Positions 50,450 to 63,080 are shown, counted from the first letter of the stretch. The stretch: DNA of 64,000 nt from Tubiluchus corallicola (GCA_030141605.1 JAQGDQ010000134.1:332816-396815), one strand, 5' to 3'. A program made the numbers and translations. The notes: generated from the sequence alone by a model not told the origin.

Positions 50450-53400
50450 CTACTCCATTTCCAGTAATCTTTGTTCAACAAGTCTGGTGAAAGCAGATGG
50501 CATATTCATTTCTTGTATGTACTGACCTGTAAAAGAAGGTCAATTAATACAGGTACAATACTAAAATTCTGTATAAAGCTATGTACTCTTATCGGCTGCA
50601 GACTGCATCATTAACAGCCACTGTACATGTTTGCAGAATCAATGACTAGGGGTGGGGGGAGGAAGGCTTGGTCGAGACCGCATTTATCTGCTTTCTTTAT
50701 AATATAACAACTTTGTTTATATACTGTATATTTAGAAAAAGTCTTGCATACAAATTTAGCAGACTGCTCAACCCCAGAAGATGGCAGTCTTGGAAATTTT
50801 TTGGAAAACTAAAAAGTCTGGAGATTTCTAATCAAATATGTAAGACCAAGTTATGATCACTATAGCACTGAAACTTTCTAAAACTTTTTCTCAGTCTTTT
50901 TCTGACTATAAACATATTTACAAAAAAGAATTAACTTGTAGGTAAATAATTTAAAACACATCATTATTAAAAGTGGCTGTTCTTAAACAAATTAAAAATT
51001 AAGTGCACCCTTCTGAATATTTCTTTGAATATTATTCCGTGCGACAGACATTCTGTTTATAGAAAAACTGATCTAGTTAAATGTAAAACAGTTTGGTCAT
51101 AAATTTGCAGAAAAAAGCAGAATAATGTCACTTGCTTTACAAATTTGGTTGTTGGTTATATCGTTTTCAATGCAAAATGAGCTTATTAAAGAGGTCATTT
51201 GAATGTGACAGCATTTTTATAGGACTTACATGATGGTTCCAGAACTGCTACCCCCATTCTATTATGCTATTATGTGAAGGATTTTGTAGGAGCGATTAAA
51301 CAGAGTTTATTGCCATGTAAACCTATCCTGGAGTAACAAACAAACAAACTTACTCAACTGTTCCACTGCTTCCACACATACACTTGGATACATGGATTTT
51401 TTGTAAATTGCTACCACAAGATAAGTGCTGTTTCGTCTCATCACAATGCCGCCATCCTCCTGCAAAACATGCGATTAATTTAGGCTTGCAGTTTAGTGCA
51501 ATAATCTTAGATGCAGTCAATATTATGTTGCATTCCATATTATGAAATTAGGAATAGTGCTCAACAAGAATTTGTTTCTACATAATATGTTTTAGAACTA
51601 AAAAAAACCCTCAAAAATAGGAACATATCTACAACTTATCACATGGCTTGGATTTTGGTCTTCTTATCTCTAATTCGTGAAAAGAATTATCAATGTCGTG
51701 CACATTGGCCCACAAACATTGAGTAAACTAACAGGCAAAAATGAATTGTGCAAAATGTGCAGACTGTCACTCATGTTTGAATGCAATGTTGAATACCGGT
51801 ATCTGTTAGCCCAATGTGTTTCCTAGTGCTCATTATTATTAAAAATCACCAGCGTAATTGTGCGCTCACAGCACCAGTAGCAGGAATCGAGTAGATTTGA
51901 AGTAACCTGAGTATCAGGATGAGTCCTAATTCATAGTGCAGTCTAGTTTAGTTTAGTCTAGCATTCAAGACTTCCATCTCTTCAAAGCATGGATGAAAAC
52001 TATACAAACAGTAATTGTTGTCACAGTAATTTGTAATGATGTAAATGAGTCGGTCACGTAGCTAATAGGGGAGCAAATGCTCTCCCTGAGCACATTTTTC
52101 AAAATTGGGGCCTTTTCAACAATTTTTTTAACTCTTTAGTTTTACTTGTGTGGTAAAATTTTAATCCTTATTTTTTTTAATCGCATGGCATTTTCCGCAT
52201 GAAAAATTTTCTGGAGACATTACTTTGTTTGACAATCTGCGTCCCGTGTTTCTGAAATGAGCTTGCATTTAAGCAACTCATTTGTCAAGGTTGACTGGGC
52301 CAGAAATCAAATGACCCCAAATCTAATTATTGTGCTATATTCTTCTCACACGCTGTTACTGTCTATTGTGGCATAGACAAGCATATAATTCATAATATGC
52401 GTTATGTGTCACGGCACCTTTTTTATGTGTTTACTTCCCCTAATTTCAGAACATGACTACGCCTCTGAAATTAGTTTATGAAAGTTTGAATGGTGCTGAC
52501 AGGAACGACAGCAATTTTTAATGAGAAGTTTGAGCTTGTTACAATTGCTGTACTAGTTTATGTTAAATTTTGTCTAAGTTTACTGCACTTACACTTAAAG
52601 GACAAATACAGCATGTTTTATGAAGTTTCAGTTTTACACAAAAACAGAAAGCAAATGCTCTAACTAACATTTTCTGACACTTTTAAATTTTTCTTGGTGG
52701 TTTAAATACGAGGAAATCGGGTGTGAAGATGTCAAAATAAAAAAAAATTGTCAGTTGACACATCTGGTCCTTCAACTGTTAACTACTCAAGTAAGCAATG
52801 TTTTAATAATGAACCTAAGAATTGTACAGTTTTTGGTAAATGTATGCTAAAATAACGTACATGCTTGCCATAAATTGCATTCTTGTCGGCACGAATAGGA
52901 GTGTAACGTTTTCCATCAAATTCTATTCCTTTCTCTCGAATTGAATTCAAGTTACGAAAGGCTTTGACCAGTGCCATTCGCTCTGGGCGGTCCGGCTGTT
53001 ATAAAATAAAAAGTCGCGTTTTGAAATCTCTTTGGTAAATATGTACGTGCATAGTGCCATAAACAAGTGCAAACATTTTAGAATAGCAGGATGCTCCTAA
53101 CTTTAGTAATCACATTTTACTTAGACGTATATTAATGCACAAAGCCCTAGAAATCCCTTTAAATACCATTCAAAGTAAGTAGCAGTACAAACATACTTAG
53201 TGAGTGAGTTGGTTAGAAAGTGTAGATAGTTCTACCTGCTCATTTTGTGTTACATCAAAAATCATAAAAATGTAGATATAGCTGTTTGCTCAATTAAAAT
53301 GAAATTGCATCCGTTGTGTGATTGTTATTAATCCTAATTATTCACATCTTAATGCTAATTATTCACATGGGGACACATTTGGTTTTGTTTGCTTATTTAC

Positions 53401-53970
53401 TTTGTGATTACATAATAAAGTTTCTGCCATAGATGTAGATTTACAAAGAGGAATGAGGTAAAACAGTAGGCAATGAAAAACCATTGTAACTGACAGCCAT
53501 TAGGAAGCAGGATGCGAAAAAGGCATTGAATCAGTAGGAAATAGGTATTTTGGCAAAATAAATGCCAGGTATGCAGACTGAAACACATGCAGACAGAGAG
53601 CTGGTACACAGAGAAGTAGGCAGAAGATTTACTAAGCCTTATGCACGTAAATCATTCTGAAATAATTCTGATTGTTTGAAAGAGACTGATGAATTTTCTC
53701 TTGACTGTGATTGCATAAGATGTCTTGGCCCTAGAACACAAGTAGATCAGTAAGCTAGCCTTCATAATGTTCTACTAAACAGACTGCTTAACAAGCAAAT
53801 AAGTTATTAATTTTATTTATCAGAGAAACAAGATACATTTTTACCTTGAAAGCATGAGAAGATGCTGCTAACAAAAAGCCTGCTAATTTGATGATGCAGC
53901 ATTTATGTACATGTCCAGTCTGCACTAAACCCTCTTGTAGCAAATTCTGTAGGTTATTTATGTTGCTCAT
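50450..53970 (-). CDS. PFN4: Profilin-4 orthologue, 4 coding exons
   Basis: Profilin-4 is an atypical profilin found in mammalian testis; it lacks several actin contacts of classical profilins and binds phospholipids. Exons are 53845-53970, 52861-52995, 51354-51459 and 50450-50526, all in phase, giving 147 residues (human 129). Exon 1 holds MSNINNLQNLLQEGLVQTGH, exon 2 LVKAFRNLNSIREKGIEFDG then YTPIRADKNAIYGKH, and exon 3 MRRNSTYLVVAIYKKSMYPS; these follow the order of the profilin fold. Exon 4 adds NMPSAFTRLVEQRLLEME, which extends past the human end. The start is the first ATG of exon 1. The gene is head to head with EEF1AKMT1. Confidence 0.9.
52045..52478. repeat. Possible hAT-like miniature element in PFN4
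   Basis: The right end, inward on the minus strand, reads CAGAGGCGTAGTCATG and continues to AATTAGGGGAAG. On the left, GGTCACGTAGCTAATAGGGG resembles it. No target duplication was found, so the call is weak. It lies in the intron between PFN4 exons 2 and 3. Confidence 0.3.
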
Positions 53971-55206
53971 TTAATTAAAGATACTTGAGATTTTACAGTA
54001 ATGCTGATGCGAAATACCCCTGTGAAAACAGAAAACATATTTTTATAAAATTTACTGCAATCTTGCAATCCAGCCATTAAATTTTTTGCAATCACTTTGG
54101 TGGTAAGATGTTGAGTCATTTAAAATCGTAGATTTTGGAATTTAGCTTTCAAACGTATTCAGAATACTAGAAATATTTTACATTTTTTCGTTTTTGTGAC
54201 AAATTCAGAAAACAATGTACCAATGTTTTATACGCGAGAGCAATAACAATTCAACGGATTATTTATTTTGCCGTCTTGGTTACCATGACGATAATCACGT
54301 GCAGCTGCTACTTGTTGTTCCTTCCTCCTGGTCATCATTGGCGACTCGCTTCAAATGTTTTTTTTAAATTTCCACGTAGTTAGCATAAATAACACTTTCA
54401 TTAAGTTCCGGGATGATATTACTGTGTGTGAAGTAATTTTTTTTATATCTGTAAGATAGCACTCGAACACTAGTGTAGAGAATAGTGAGTGAATGGCATA
54501 ATCTGCGACCCATGGTGACTGCCACGCCAACTATAGTAAAGTTTAAATCCTTAATCCTTAGTCGACATTTATTTTGTGGAAAAATCTGAGGTTTCTATTA
54601 GTGTTCTCACTTAACGCCTAATCATAACAGTGTAACACTAGAGTTGATTGTTGATGATAGTTGTGCTTTCACGCACTAGATGGCGGAAGCATCGCTCCAT
54701 ATAACATTAGCATGATGGTTTTCGTTCATATATAAGCATGGTTGAGATTATCACTGAGACAGGCCTATTGGCATGTAATATAAGATTTCATTCTTTACAA
54801 ATATGTGCACGTAATATGGTGTAGGATCACAAATTTTAATATTGGCGCTGAATTTTTTTTGTAAAATTCTAACGAGGCTTCAGATATTTAAAGATGCATG
54901 CAAATTAACTACTAATCGCAGTAATTGTTTTGGAGTTTAATTATTCAATTTATACCATGGTTCAATCAATAACTCATTGTTATGGTATTGTACTTCTGGG
55001 GGGAACTGGGCACTGGCAAGCGACTAGGACACCGTGGCACATGACAATTGGGTTATTTGTGTACAAGACAGTTAATCACCAAGGTTGCATCTTTATTGAG
55101 TTTAAAATTAGTTTTTTACTTAGTGATTTAACGTGGTCGTAATGCTGCATATTATGTTATTGCTTTAATGTGCTAATAATACTTGTTTTATCTATTTTTA
55201 ATGTAG
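53971..55206. promoter_or_regulatory. Shared upstream region of PFN4 and EEF1AKMT1
   Basis: The two start codons diverge from this stretch. Possible control motifs are GTTACCATGACGAT at 54279-54292, which resembles an RFX X-box at 11 of 14 positions; CACGTG (E-box) near 54297; and AGATGGCGGAAGC near 54678, which combines YY1-like and ETS-like cores. An acceptor (TTTTTAATGTAG) ending at 55206 implies an untranslated first exon of EEF1AKMT1 within this stretch. No start site can be fixed. Confidence 0.4.
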
Positions 55207-55232
55207 TAAGTTTGTCAGGCAATAGTGAAAAC

Positions 55233-58200
55233 ATGGACCATCTCATCGGGAACTGTGATGTTGGCAACAGCGAAAGTGATGATGATACTCCACAACTATC
55301 ATCGCATGCTCTTGCAGCTCTACAGGAATTTTATAATGAACAGCAAGGCAGAATCTTTGTCCAAGATGCTGATAGTTCTGCAGAAGATGCTGGCAATCAA
55401 ATAGCAGAAGATTGGGTAGGTTTTACTGGAAAACTTTGCTTAAAAAAACAGTTAGTGCTTGACCTATGCTGGCATAATATTTCTGGGTCCTACAATTAAA
55501 TTTTCATTCTTAATTGATTGCTTTTGGGTGTATGTATTCAAGTAGAACAGTTAAATATTAGCTGATGTTGCAATTCACTGAAAGTAAGACTTGTGGTTTT
55601 CTAAAGTAACTTATGTTTTCACTAAATTTCAGCTCCACCAGTAGGCAAACTAGGCAGTTGCCCTAGAATGCCAAATTTTAGGAGGTACCAAATTCTGGAA
55701 GTAATAATTTTATATTTAAGTAACGAATTATTTTCCTTATTTTCATGTCAAAATGTATGAGACTCATCGACTCTAGCGACAGCCTTCCCACAACAAAACA
55801 CTTTGTATTTTTGCTTTATCTTGTTTATTAAGATTATGCCAATTTACTCAGATCTTGCTACCCTGCTTTAACCTGAAGTTTCTACAATATGCATAAATCA
55901 GCTGAGCTAAGGAAGAACTTATAGTAATGATCCCTCCATTAATAAAAAAATGTTTCTCACAACAGCATTTATCTAATTATGGCAGATAAACTTATAAGAA
56001 TAAGCCTTCAGGAGCGGAATACAGGAAACAATAGGTAAAAAAGTTGGCAAGTGGCATACATTGAACAACGAAAAGAATCTCTAATGAAGTATTTGCAACC
56101 AGACCAGAGTTAAGATTGTGCAGATGACAAAGCTAATGAAGTGGATGTATATGTGAAAACAAGAGTTAAAAATTCAAAAATGTTCAGTCAACAGGAGCTG
56201 TAGATAGGTAATTAACTAAACTTAATTAGTACCTTATACTACATGTTTAAGCCTGACACACTTCAACTGTCATACTTTATTATAATATTATACAAGAAAA
56301 ACTGAATTTTGGGAATTGGTGTTGACCATGGAGGAAAATGACCATTGAAGAGGGGGCACTAAAAATACTTCTGCCTAGAACACCAAGCTACCTAGAGCTG
56401 GCCATGATGACAAATGCTAAATCATGTAAAGTGTCTGCACTTTGAATGTATTCTGACTTTCAAATTTTTCTTGAGTTTATTGTTGAAATACAATATACTT
56501 TTGTTCAGCACAGAGCTTTAGTTAAGGCATTTTATTTTTTTATTTTTTAATGGTCAAACCACCACACATGGTGTTACCATGCTTACTTAATTCTTCATAC
56601 ATCTGTAGTAGTGAAAAGCATGTGGCCTGTATTTAATGAATGGCATTTTTTTAATTTAAGGCTCTTTAAATTTTATAAATGACATTTCCAATTTCTCTCA
56701 ATGTATTCTCTTTCATTTTGCCTCTGCTATTTATCTAGTGAAATTTGGAGAAATCCATCTAAAATCCATTTCAGCAACTAAGTCAATTTTGGTATGATGA
56801 ACGGACAGCATCAACTTTAGCTAATGAAGTATTGAAGCATGCAGAGGAGTGTAGTAAGTAAGTGTTAACTATCATCTTGGTTACTGTGATGATAAGCTTT
56901 AGTGTTTAAATTCAGTTATTAACCATTTTTATCACAGATGTTTACTGTTCGTAGTGAAATATGACTACATGATTTAACCTTACACTCTAAAATTCTTACA
57001 AATTTTTTCAGTTTATTTTTACGCACAATGAGAAAGGTTGTGATATTCAATTTTTTTAAATATTTGCTAAATTTCAAAACTCCAATAACTGTAATTTTGC
57101 ATATATTTACTTGCTGGCATCATTTATATAATATTATTGGTAATTTTTTATTGGTTAATACAATTACCGTATTTTCCCGTGTATAAGAGACCCTTTTTTG
57201 CTCAGAATTTTCACTTTAAAAATAAGGGGTCTCTTATACATGGGAGTAAGTCTTTTCAATAAGATGCATAAATTGTGACACTAATGATTTTAAAGAAATA
57301 AGTGCTCTACAACTGTTTTATTTCGAATAATTATAGTTTCCTTTCAATAAATCTTCTCCATGGCTAAATTCTAATGATAAAATTAATGTACCGGGTGAGT
57401 TATTATTTTTTTAAATGTCAAAAGAGGACAATGCCAATTTTGAGCAGAGTGACTCCTCTGATGATGAACTGGCTGGAATTGCTGAAGGTCTGACTCCAGT
57501 TGATATTTTTGATGAGAGTGATGAGGAATTTAATGATTTCTATGATGAATAAAGTTATTCATTACCAAAAAACTTTTTTCCAGAATTTTTGCCTAAAAAT
57601 TGAAGGGGTCTCTTATACACAAGGGTCTCTTATACATGGGAAAATATGGTAATTAGAATTTTCTGTAATTATTATTCTCATCTAATAGAGCTTCTAAATT
57701 CTAATTGAGAATACTCCATAAATACTGCATAATGGCTTACTGTGAAATGATGTACAACACCTGCTATTCATTACACACATTATTGTGATGGTATTATAGT
57801 ATTAAAGTCAAACTAAGCTCTCACTACAATATAAGCTTCTTTTACAACCTAAAATCCTCTCTCATTACGAATATTCAATTTATTTTGTTATAAACTTACT
57901 GTAAAACTTGTTTCTTTTGATTTTTCATCACTTCATTGTTAGCGCGAAGAACTGCCATTTTTCGTTGCACTAGGTGGCTGACACTAGGTGGAGTACAGTC
58001 ACGAGTCACAAAAGATTGGTAAACAAACATCGGTAACCAAAGACGCTTTCTGTCTTACGTACGTCATTCGTGCTCACTCAAGTTAAACATGGCGATCTTT
58101 AAGGCAAAGCACATGTTCGAGACTCGCCAGAAAAAGGTAAGTTATTTAATTTGTAAGTCTCTTTTGTTTAATAATAACTATGAATTTTTTGTGTAATCGT

Positions 58201-60012
58201 AATAATACATAAAAAAATTTAATGTCTGTTCGGGTTATGTATTGGCCTTTAAGTGATTCAGTTTATTACAGGGTTGCCTGTCTTAGCTGTCCAACACTGT
58301 ACAGAAAACTGAAGGAACTGTGTTTGAAGGACACTTGTGTAAAATGCTTCGAATACGACAGAAGGTTTCGGGTATTTGGCGACGACTTTGTGCATTATGA
58401 TTACAACGTCATGATGGGCGACCCGCCACTTGAATTCCAGGGGACTTTTCATATTATTGTAGCTGATCCACCATTTTTATCTGAAGAGTGTTTGCAGAAG
58501 TTTGCTAAAATCATCACATATTTAGGAAAAGAAAATTTTAAGCTGCTGCTATGCACAGGTAGGCCTGTAAAACTGTGTTTTGATTATATGTCAGTAACAG
58601 GTGAATGAGCTTGTTACATATGTACCTTCTGGGTAAGCAATGATAAGCAATTGTTTTTAAGCTAATCATGCTTGTCAACACATGAGTTATATCAGTGACT
58701 CAAAATTCAAGTCCACTTTTTGGGACCAGGACTCCAAATCTATAGACTTGGACTTGAAGCTCCAAGACAAGACTATATTTAACTTGAATTCCGAGTACAT
58801 GTAAGTGTTTTACCAAACACTTTTGAAAACATATTACCTTCAGATAAACTTAAAAGCTGGTATTTACCACCATTCAGAAATGTATGCTTCTGGCATCATT
58901 ACATATAGCATGGCAAAACCTGCAGTTTATTCACATGCACTTAGTTTATTAAAAAGAATGCTTTATAACTGGGTGTCAGAGGCCACAAAATCATCTAAAA
59001 TGAAGCGATCATGTAGGTTCCTTGCTGTGAACCACCACTGGATGCTCAGAACAAGTTTATAGAAACACTGCTCCTAAAACTGTTAAATCATCTCTTTTGT
59101 TGTATTCATTATTTTCATAAGATCTAGATCTACCACTTGTCAAGTTATGATCATCCGCCCCCACATAGATTATTTTCAGTGGTGCGTGAATCACGAAATT
59201 ACAAAAAAAATAAATAAAAAATAAAAAAATTCAATGCAATTACTTTTATATTTTTGCACTACGTTAATTTGATAAAAACAGACAAATTAAGATGACGTGT
59301 AATGTGTCATGTAATTAGTGATACATAATGTTGGGTTACTATGAGATTGTAGCTCTAAAGTACTCAGACTTCGAGTGAAACAATGAGGGCTCAAAGAACA
59401 TTACTGGGCCTATCTTATAGAGTATAGATATAAGTAGAATGCCTCTATGTTTTAAAACTTAACAAAAAAAAATCACGATATTGTCTCCCATTTTAAAGCT
59501 TTTTGACAATTATCGTAAGTCAGATAATACTCTTGGGTAATTCTGCTGTGTCGCCTTTTGCAAAAGCTCTAAACAAAACACATTATTCTTCGGAAACTCC
59601 CTATACTATGATTGTTATCAAAAAACTGGGTTTTCTAAAACCCATGTTATATAGCCTCCAGTTATTATAAGAAAATAACTCACTAATAAGAAAATTCCCA
59701 GGAATATTTGAAGGTGTGGCTCTTTCTAAAACGGAAATTATGATACTGCGTGTTGTGATTTTCTTATCATTTGGTGGCAGTTCGTTACTTAATAAACATG
59801 ACATGTAAAAAGTTTACCAAGGTTTCACTGCTGTTAATTATGAACTGCAAAAATCTTAGTGTTATTACCAACTTTCTTATTTTTAAGGTGCTCAGGTAGA
59901 GGAACTAGCTGTCAAATTACTGGGAGTACACCGGTGTGAGTTCCAGCCACAGCACAGTAACAACTTGGCTAATGAATTCTGTTGCTTTGCAAACTACGAG
60001 ACTGATTTGTAG
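55233..60012 (+). CDS. EEF1AKMT1: EEF1AKMT1 orthologue, eEF1A lysine methyltransferase, 4 coding exons
   Basis: EEF1AKMT1 (formerly N6AMT2) is an S-adenosylmethionine-dependent enzyme of the seven-beta-strand class that trimethylates Lys79 of elongation factor eEF1A in humans. Exons are 55233-55415, 56775-56857, 58272-58558 and 59888-60012; phases match and give 225 residues (human 214). An acidic N-terminus precedes the family signature TPQLSSHALAALQEFYNEQQ. QLSQFWYDERTA follows at the exon 2 start, then VACLSCPTLYRKLKEL. The catalytic motif IIVADPPFLSEECL is a DPPF form of the family's DPPY. The C-terminus (NNLANEFCCFANYETDL) is conserved. The start is the first ATG after the 55206 acceptor. 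A polyadenylation signal lies 11 bp past the stop. Confidence 0.95.
55630..56412. mobile_element. hAT remnant with ZMYM1-like N-terminal trace, in EEF1AKMT1 intron 1
   Basis: Related end sequences are CAGCTCCACCAGTAGGCAAA on the left and, inward on the minus strand, CCAGCTCTAGGTAGCTTGG on the right, each with a CTAGGCAG block just inside. An interior fragment near 56003 reads KPSGAEYRKQ, the usual N-terminal phrase of ZMYM1-type hAT proteins. No target duplication was identified, so it is an old remnant with approximate limits. Confidence 0.45.
57167..57649 (+). mobile_element. Pogo-like internally deleted element in EEF1AKMT1 intron 2
   Basis: The ends are CCGTATTTTCCCGTGTATAA and, inward on the minus strand, CCATATTTTCCCATGTATAA, both followed by GAGACCC. 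TA dinucleotides flank it at 57165-57166 and 57650-57651. The GGTCTCTTATAC motif recurs just inside both ends. The 483-bp body keeps only the last coding segment of a transposase. Confidence 0.85.
57415..57552 (+). pseudogene. Acidic C-terminal tail of a pogo-like transposase
   Basis: A 45-codon frame starting at ATG and ending at TAA reads SDSSDDELAGIAEGLT and then FDESDEEFNDFYDE. Strongly acidic tails of this kind end pogo, Tigger, jerky and CENP-B-like proteins. It has no internal stop although the rest of the transposase is gone. Whether it is ever translated is unknown. Confidence 0.6.
58089..58136 (+). other. Orphan ATG exon with strong donor in EEF1AKMT1 intron 2
   Basis: AACATGGCG (good start context) opens 16 codons (MAIFKAKHMFETRQKK) that end exactly at AAG|GTAAGT, a strong donor. 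The upstream 130 bp is GC-richer than its surroundings and free of TATA. It cannot join EEF1AKMT1 exon 3, because the phase is 0 and exon 3 needs 2. It may be a first exon of another transcript or a transposon leader. Confidence 0.3.
58694..58805. repeat. Possible transposon end with GACTTGGACTT motifs
   Basis: CAGTGACTCAAAATTCAAG is followed by GGGACCAGGACTCC and GACTTGGACTTGAAGCTCC. Such direct and inverted GACTTGGACT strings are common at ends of some hAT elements. No matching right end was found in the intron. Confidence 0.25.
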
Positions 60013-60022
60013 ATGGATAAAT

Positions 60023-60028
60023 AATAAA
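60023..60028 (+). promoter_or_regulatory. Polyadenylation signal of EEF1AKMT1
   Basis: AATAAA begins 11 bp after the EEF1AKMT1 stop codon, implying a very short 3' untranslated region. This assumes the site is used. Confidence 0.5.
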
Positions 60029-60029
60029 T

Positions 60030-62902
60030 TTAGATTATACAATGACTGTAATTAAAGTCTGTTAAAACACTGTTGTTTGTTGAAATCTTTTGTTTTGTAA
60101 ATATACATTTATAATAACAACTTTTTATAGAAAAGTTTTCATAAAAATACGCTTATTTGCTTTTGGTGTCAATTTTAAAATAATAACTTTTAAGCAATAG
60201 ACTTAAACTCTACTAAAATGGAGCTATTACGTGTAACTGTGATCGATATGTCTTAAAGGATGAATGAAAAAATGAATTAATACATAGCTGAGTGTTTGAG
60301 GGAAATTAGTGGATGAATGAATGACTATCGTTGTGTAATTGTTGTAAGTTTTTCTATGATTACAGTAATGGCAGTAGTGAAAGTGGAAAATGTACTTTGC
60401 AGTAGTTCCTGGACAAGTGAATTGTGGAACGTTGGCAGGATGTTGTCTGCAGAGGAGAACAAATACATCGTTGTTGGACAAGTGATGCATAAATTTAGTT
60501 GTTCACTCATTCACGCATCATGGCTTAAAACATTTGTGAACCCTATGTCTGTATTAACTTCCCAATTACTTTTACTGCATCCTTGTCACTTCTGTCAGTT
60601 GGTAAAGTGAAGACACTGGATGGGATAGTCGTGACTTCCTGTCTGCCTATGTGTTTCTTCGTATGCGCTTTAGAAAGAAAAGTTCCTGAGATGTTAATAA
60701 CAAAAAATGGCAAAATATTACCTATTGCAAGATTGTAGATATATGACGACCTTGGATTACAAGATCAAAGGTCAAGATTTTGCCTTTGATGAAGAACGTG
60801 CATTGAACTCCTTGTGACAAACCACTTTTTTGCGCATAGATTTTGATATGTGCTAGTAGAGCAGATGAAGAAAGTTTCAGAGTGTCCTTGGGTATACAAT
60901 ATATTTTATAAATGTTCTGATAACATTCAGTTAGGGGTTTTGATAAGTGGTCAGGGGTCGTAAGGCTGCTCATTTTTGTATGTAGACAAATCTTTTTGTT
61001 GTCTTACAGCGCTTTCAGATAGCGAGTTTTCTGCCGCAAGTTTTCATTCTGACAGCAAACTCGCAAGGTGAAATACTTTGCAGGTTATTGAAAAATCCAA
61101 AATTCTGAAGTCGTTCAAAGCCAATCACTCGTTGCAGAAATGTGAAAGAAAGACATTTGTGGACACCAGATGGATGGACGTGGGACCCGTTGTGTTTTAT
61201 GCTTATAACATACATATTCACTTAAAGTGCAGAAAGCCTAAAACCCAAATTGCACAAGGAGGCAGTTTGTTAAGTCACTTAACTGTAGTGCAATGCAAAC
61301 TTTTGTAGAAACAATCACAAGTTTTGACTTAGTGGCTTCACATAAAATTAAATAATTTTTGTGTGAATTATGTTTTATGTTGGCACATTACAAGTGGGAA
61401 TCTAGCTGTCAACAGTGAAGCCCACTTGACTTTTTTCTCATGAGACAGGAGCCTGGCTCATTATCAAGGAAGTCTTTTACGATAAAACACCGAAACAGAA
61501 GTTGTCATAGCCACATTTGCATTCAGATAGTTACATCCACTGTCTGTGAGATAAACAATCAAAATCTATAGGTCTATGAAACTGTCCAGCTGGTCACCAA
61601 CCAGTCGTTGATCAGATGCAGCGTTGCTACACTTCAGTCACAAAACACACCACAGTTAGTCACTCAGCTATTTTTTTATAAACATTTAAATAGAATTGCT
61701 ATTAAATCAGCAAACATATGTAACTCAAGATTCTTCTGTGTAAGTATTAAAAAAATAATGCCTACTCACACCCACTACAAAGACAATTGAATAAGATACA
61801 CTTGCAATTATAAAAAGAACATTACCTACTGTTACAAATAAACATGAAATACGTGTCAATCGGATAGATTATGTAAGAGCAACAAGTAGCTTAAGAATAA
61901 ACTACAAAAATGGTACGACTAAGACAAACAAAAATGATACGACTTGTTGAACAAGGTTGATAACAATGACATAGTTTAGGAATTGGAAAAACAAATCCAT
62001 ATCAACTATTGTAGGCTGTCTAGTCTACCTGTGACTCTGAAAAAAACTTTTGACTGGAAACTATCATTTAAAATTGTGGTACTGTTAAGTAATCTTACAG
62101 ATATTTAACCTGACTTGGCAGGAGATTATTAATAAAATAGTTTACTGTCGAGGAGCCTGGGCTTAGTTCAAAGTAGAATGTTAACCCAGGGGTCCGGGAA
62201 ATCGACCATAGCACCACCCCATTATTTGGCAAAACATTTTAAGTATATTTTCCTGTTTTAGTAACCCTTTTAGTGTGCACAAGCCCTCATGCAAATTTTT
62301 ACATCCTGTTTGTTAGACCGCAAGGACTTCCGGCCAACCCTGGCGATTATTCTTTTACGTGTTTGGAAAAATCTATGTAAACGTTATTCTGCAAGAAAGT
62401 CTAAAGCCCAGGAGTTGCTGGAAGCTAAAACGTATTTATTAAAAAGTTTAAAAGCTTTAAAAGTGACAACCTTCACTTCGTCAAATCATTTGCATGACTC
62501 GTTTTTATAGAAACCCTAACGGAACGCCGGGCCATTCTTAAACTATCATTTAAAACATTCTACCCTGTAAAATATTGAAAAGGAACAAACTATTTTTTAG
62601 AAATGTTTTACGTAAAACAATTATTACCACAGAAACGTAATTTCGCGTTTGTTCTTCGCTGTTACATTGATTTCGCCAATCGTTGGTTAGATTTGCAGTA
62701 GCGCCTGTATCACGGAAATGCGTTGAAGAAAAACAGGTGCTGTAGCTCTCAGTTTAGAGGTGTTTAGTTGTGACGTAGCACACAAGTTTGAGAACTCATG
62801 CGTGAGCACAGAGGGTAATCTGTAATTTGAATTTTAAATTTAAAATTTGTCGAGTTTTAGTATGTGTATCGTATTGAATGGTGTACAGTAGTACCAGTTT
62901 TG
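60030..62902. other. Intergenic stretch downstream of EEF1AKMT1
   Basis: I recognise no gene here. Open frames at 60317-60610, 61078-61308 and 62289-62510 have no familiar motif and show no consistent splice context. A possible transposon end (CAGGGGTCCGGGAAATCG) lies near 62188. Confidence 0.4.
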
Positions 62903-63080
62903 ACGAAGCGGTTTATTATAGTCTAGTGGTAATGCGTCCGCTTTCCGACTGGGAGATGAGTTTGATATAGCCGGCCGGTCGTACCAAAGACTTTAAAAAT
63001 GGTGCGTTCTGTTGCCTTACCTGGCGAGTGGTATTAATCGTAAAAGTGGGGTAATAATAGTCTCTGTTATGTAGGTGTAT
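62903..63080 (+). repeat. tRNA-derived SINE
   Basis: A tRNA-like head contains an A-box-like TAGTCTAGTGG near 62919 and a degenerate B-box (GAGTTTGATA) near 62958. It is followed by GGTCGTACCAAAGACTTTAA, a junction I recall from tRNA-SINEs of several marine invertebrates. The anticodon arm pairs poorly and the acceptor stem is not closed, so this is not a functional tRNA. The 3' end is approximate. Confidence 0.5.

Noticed and set aside
62289-62510. 73-codon plus-strand frame
   Set aside because: No known motif, no splice context and no supporting signals; compatible with chance.
62903-62990. Functional tRNA gene
   Set aside because: A- and B-box-like sequences exist, but the acceptor stem is not closed and the anticodon arm pairs badly; a SINE head explains it better.
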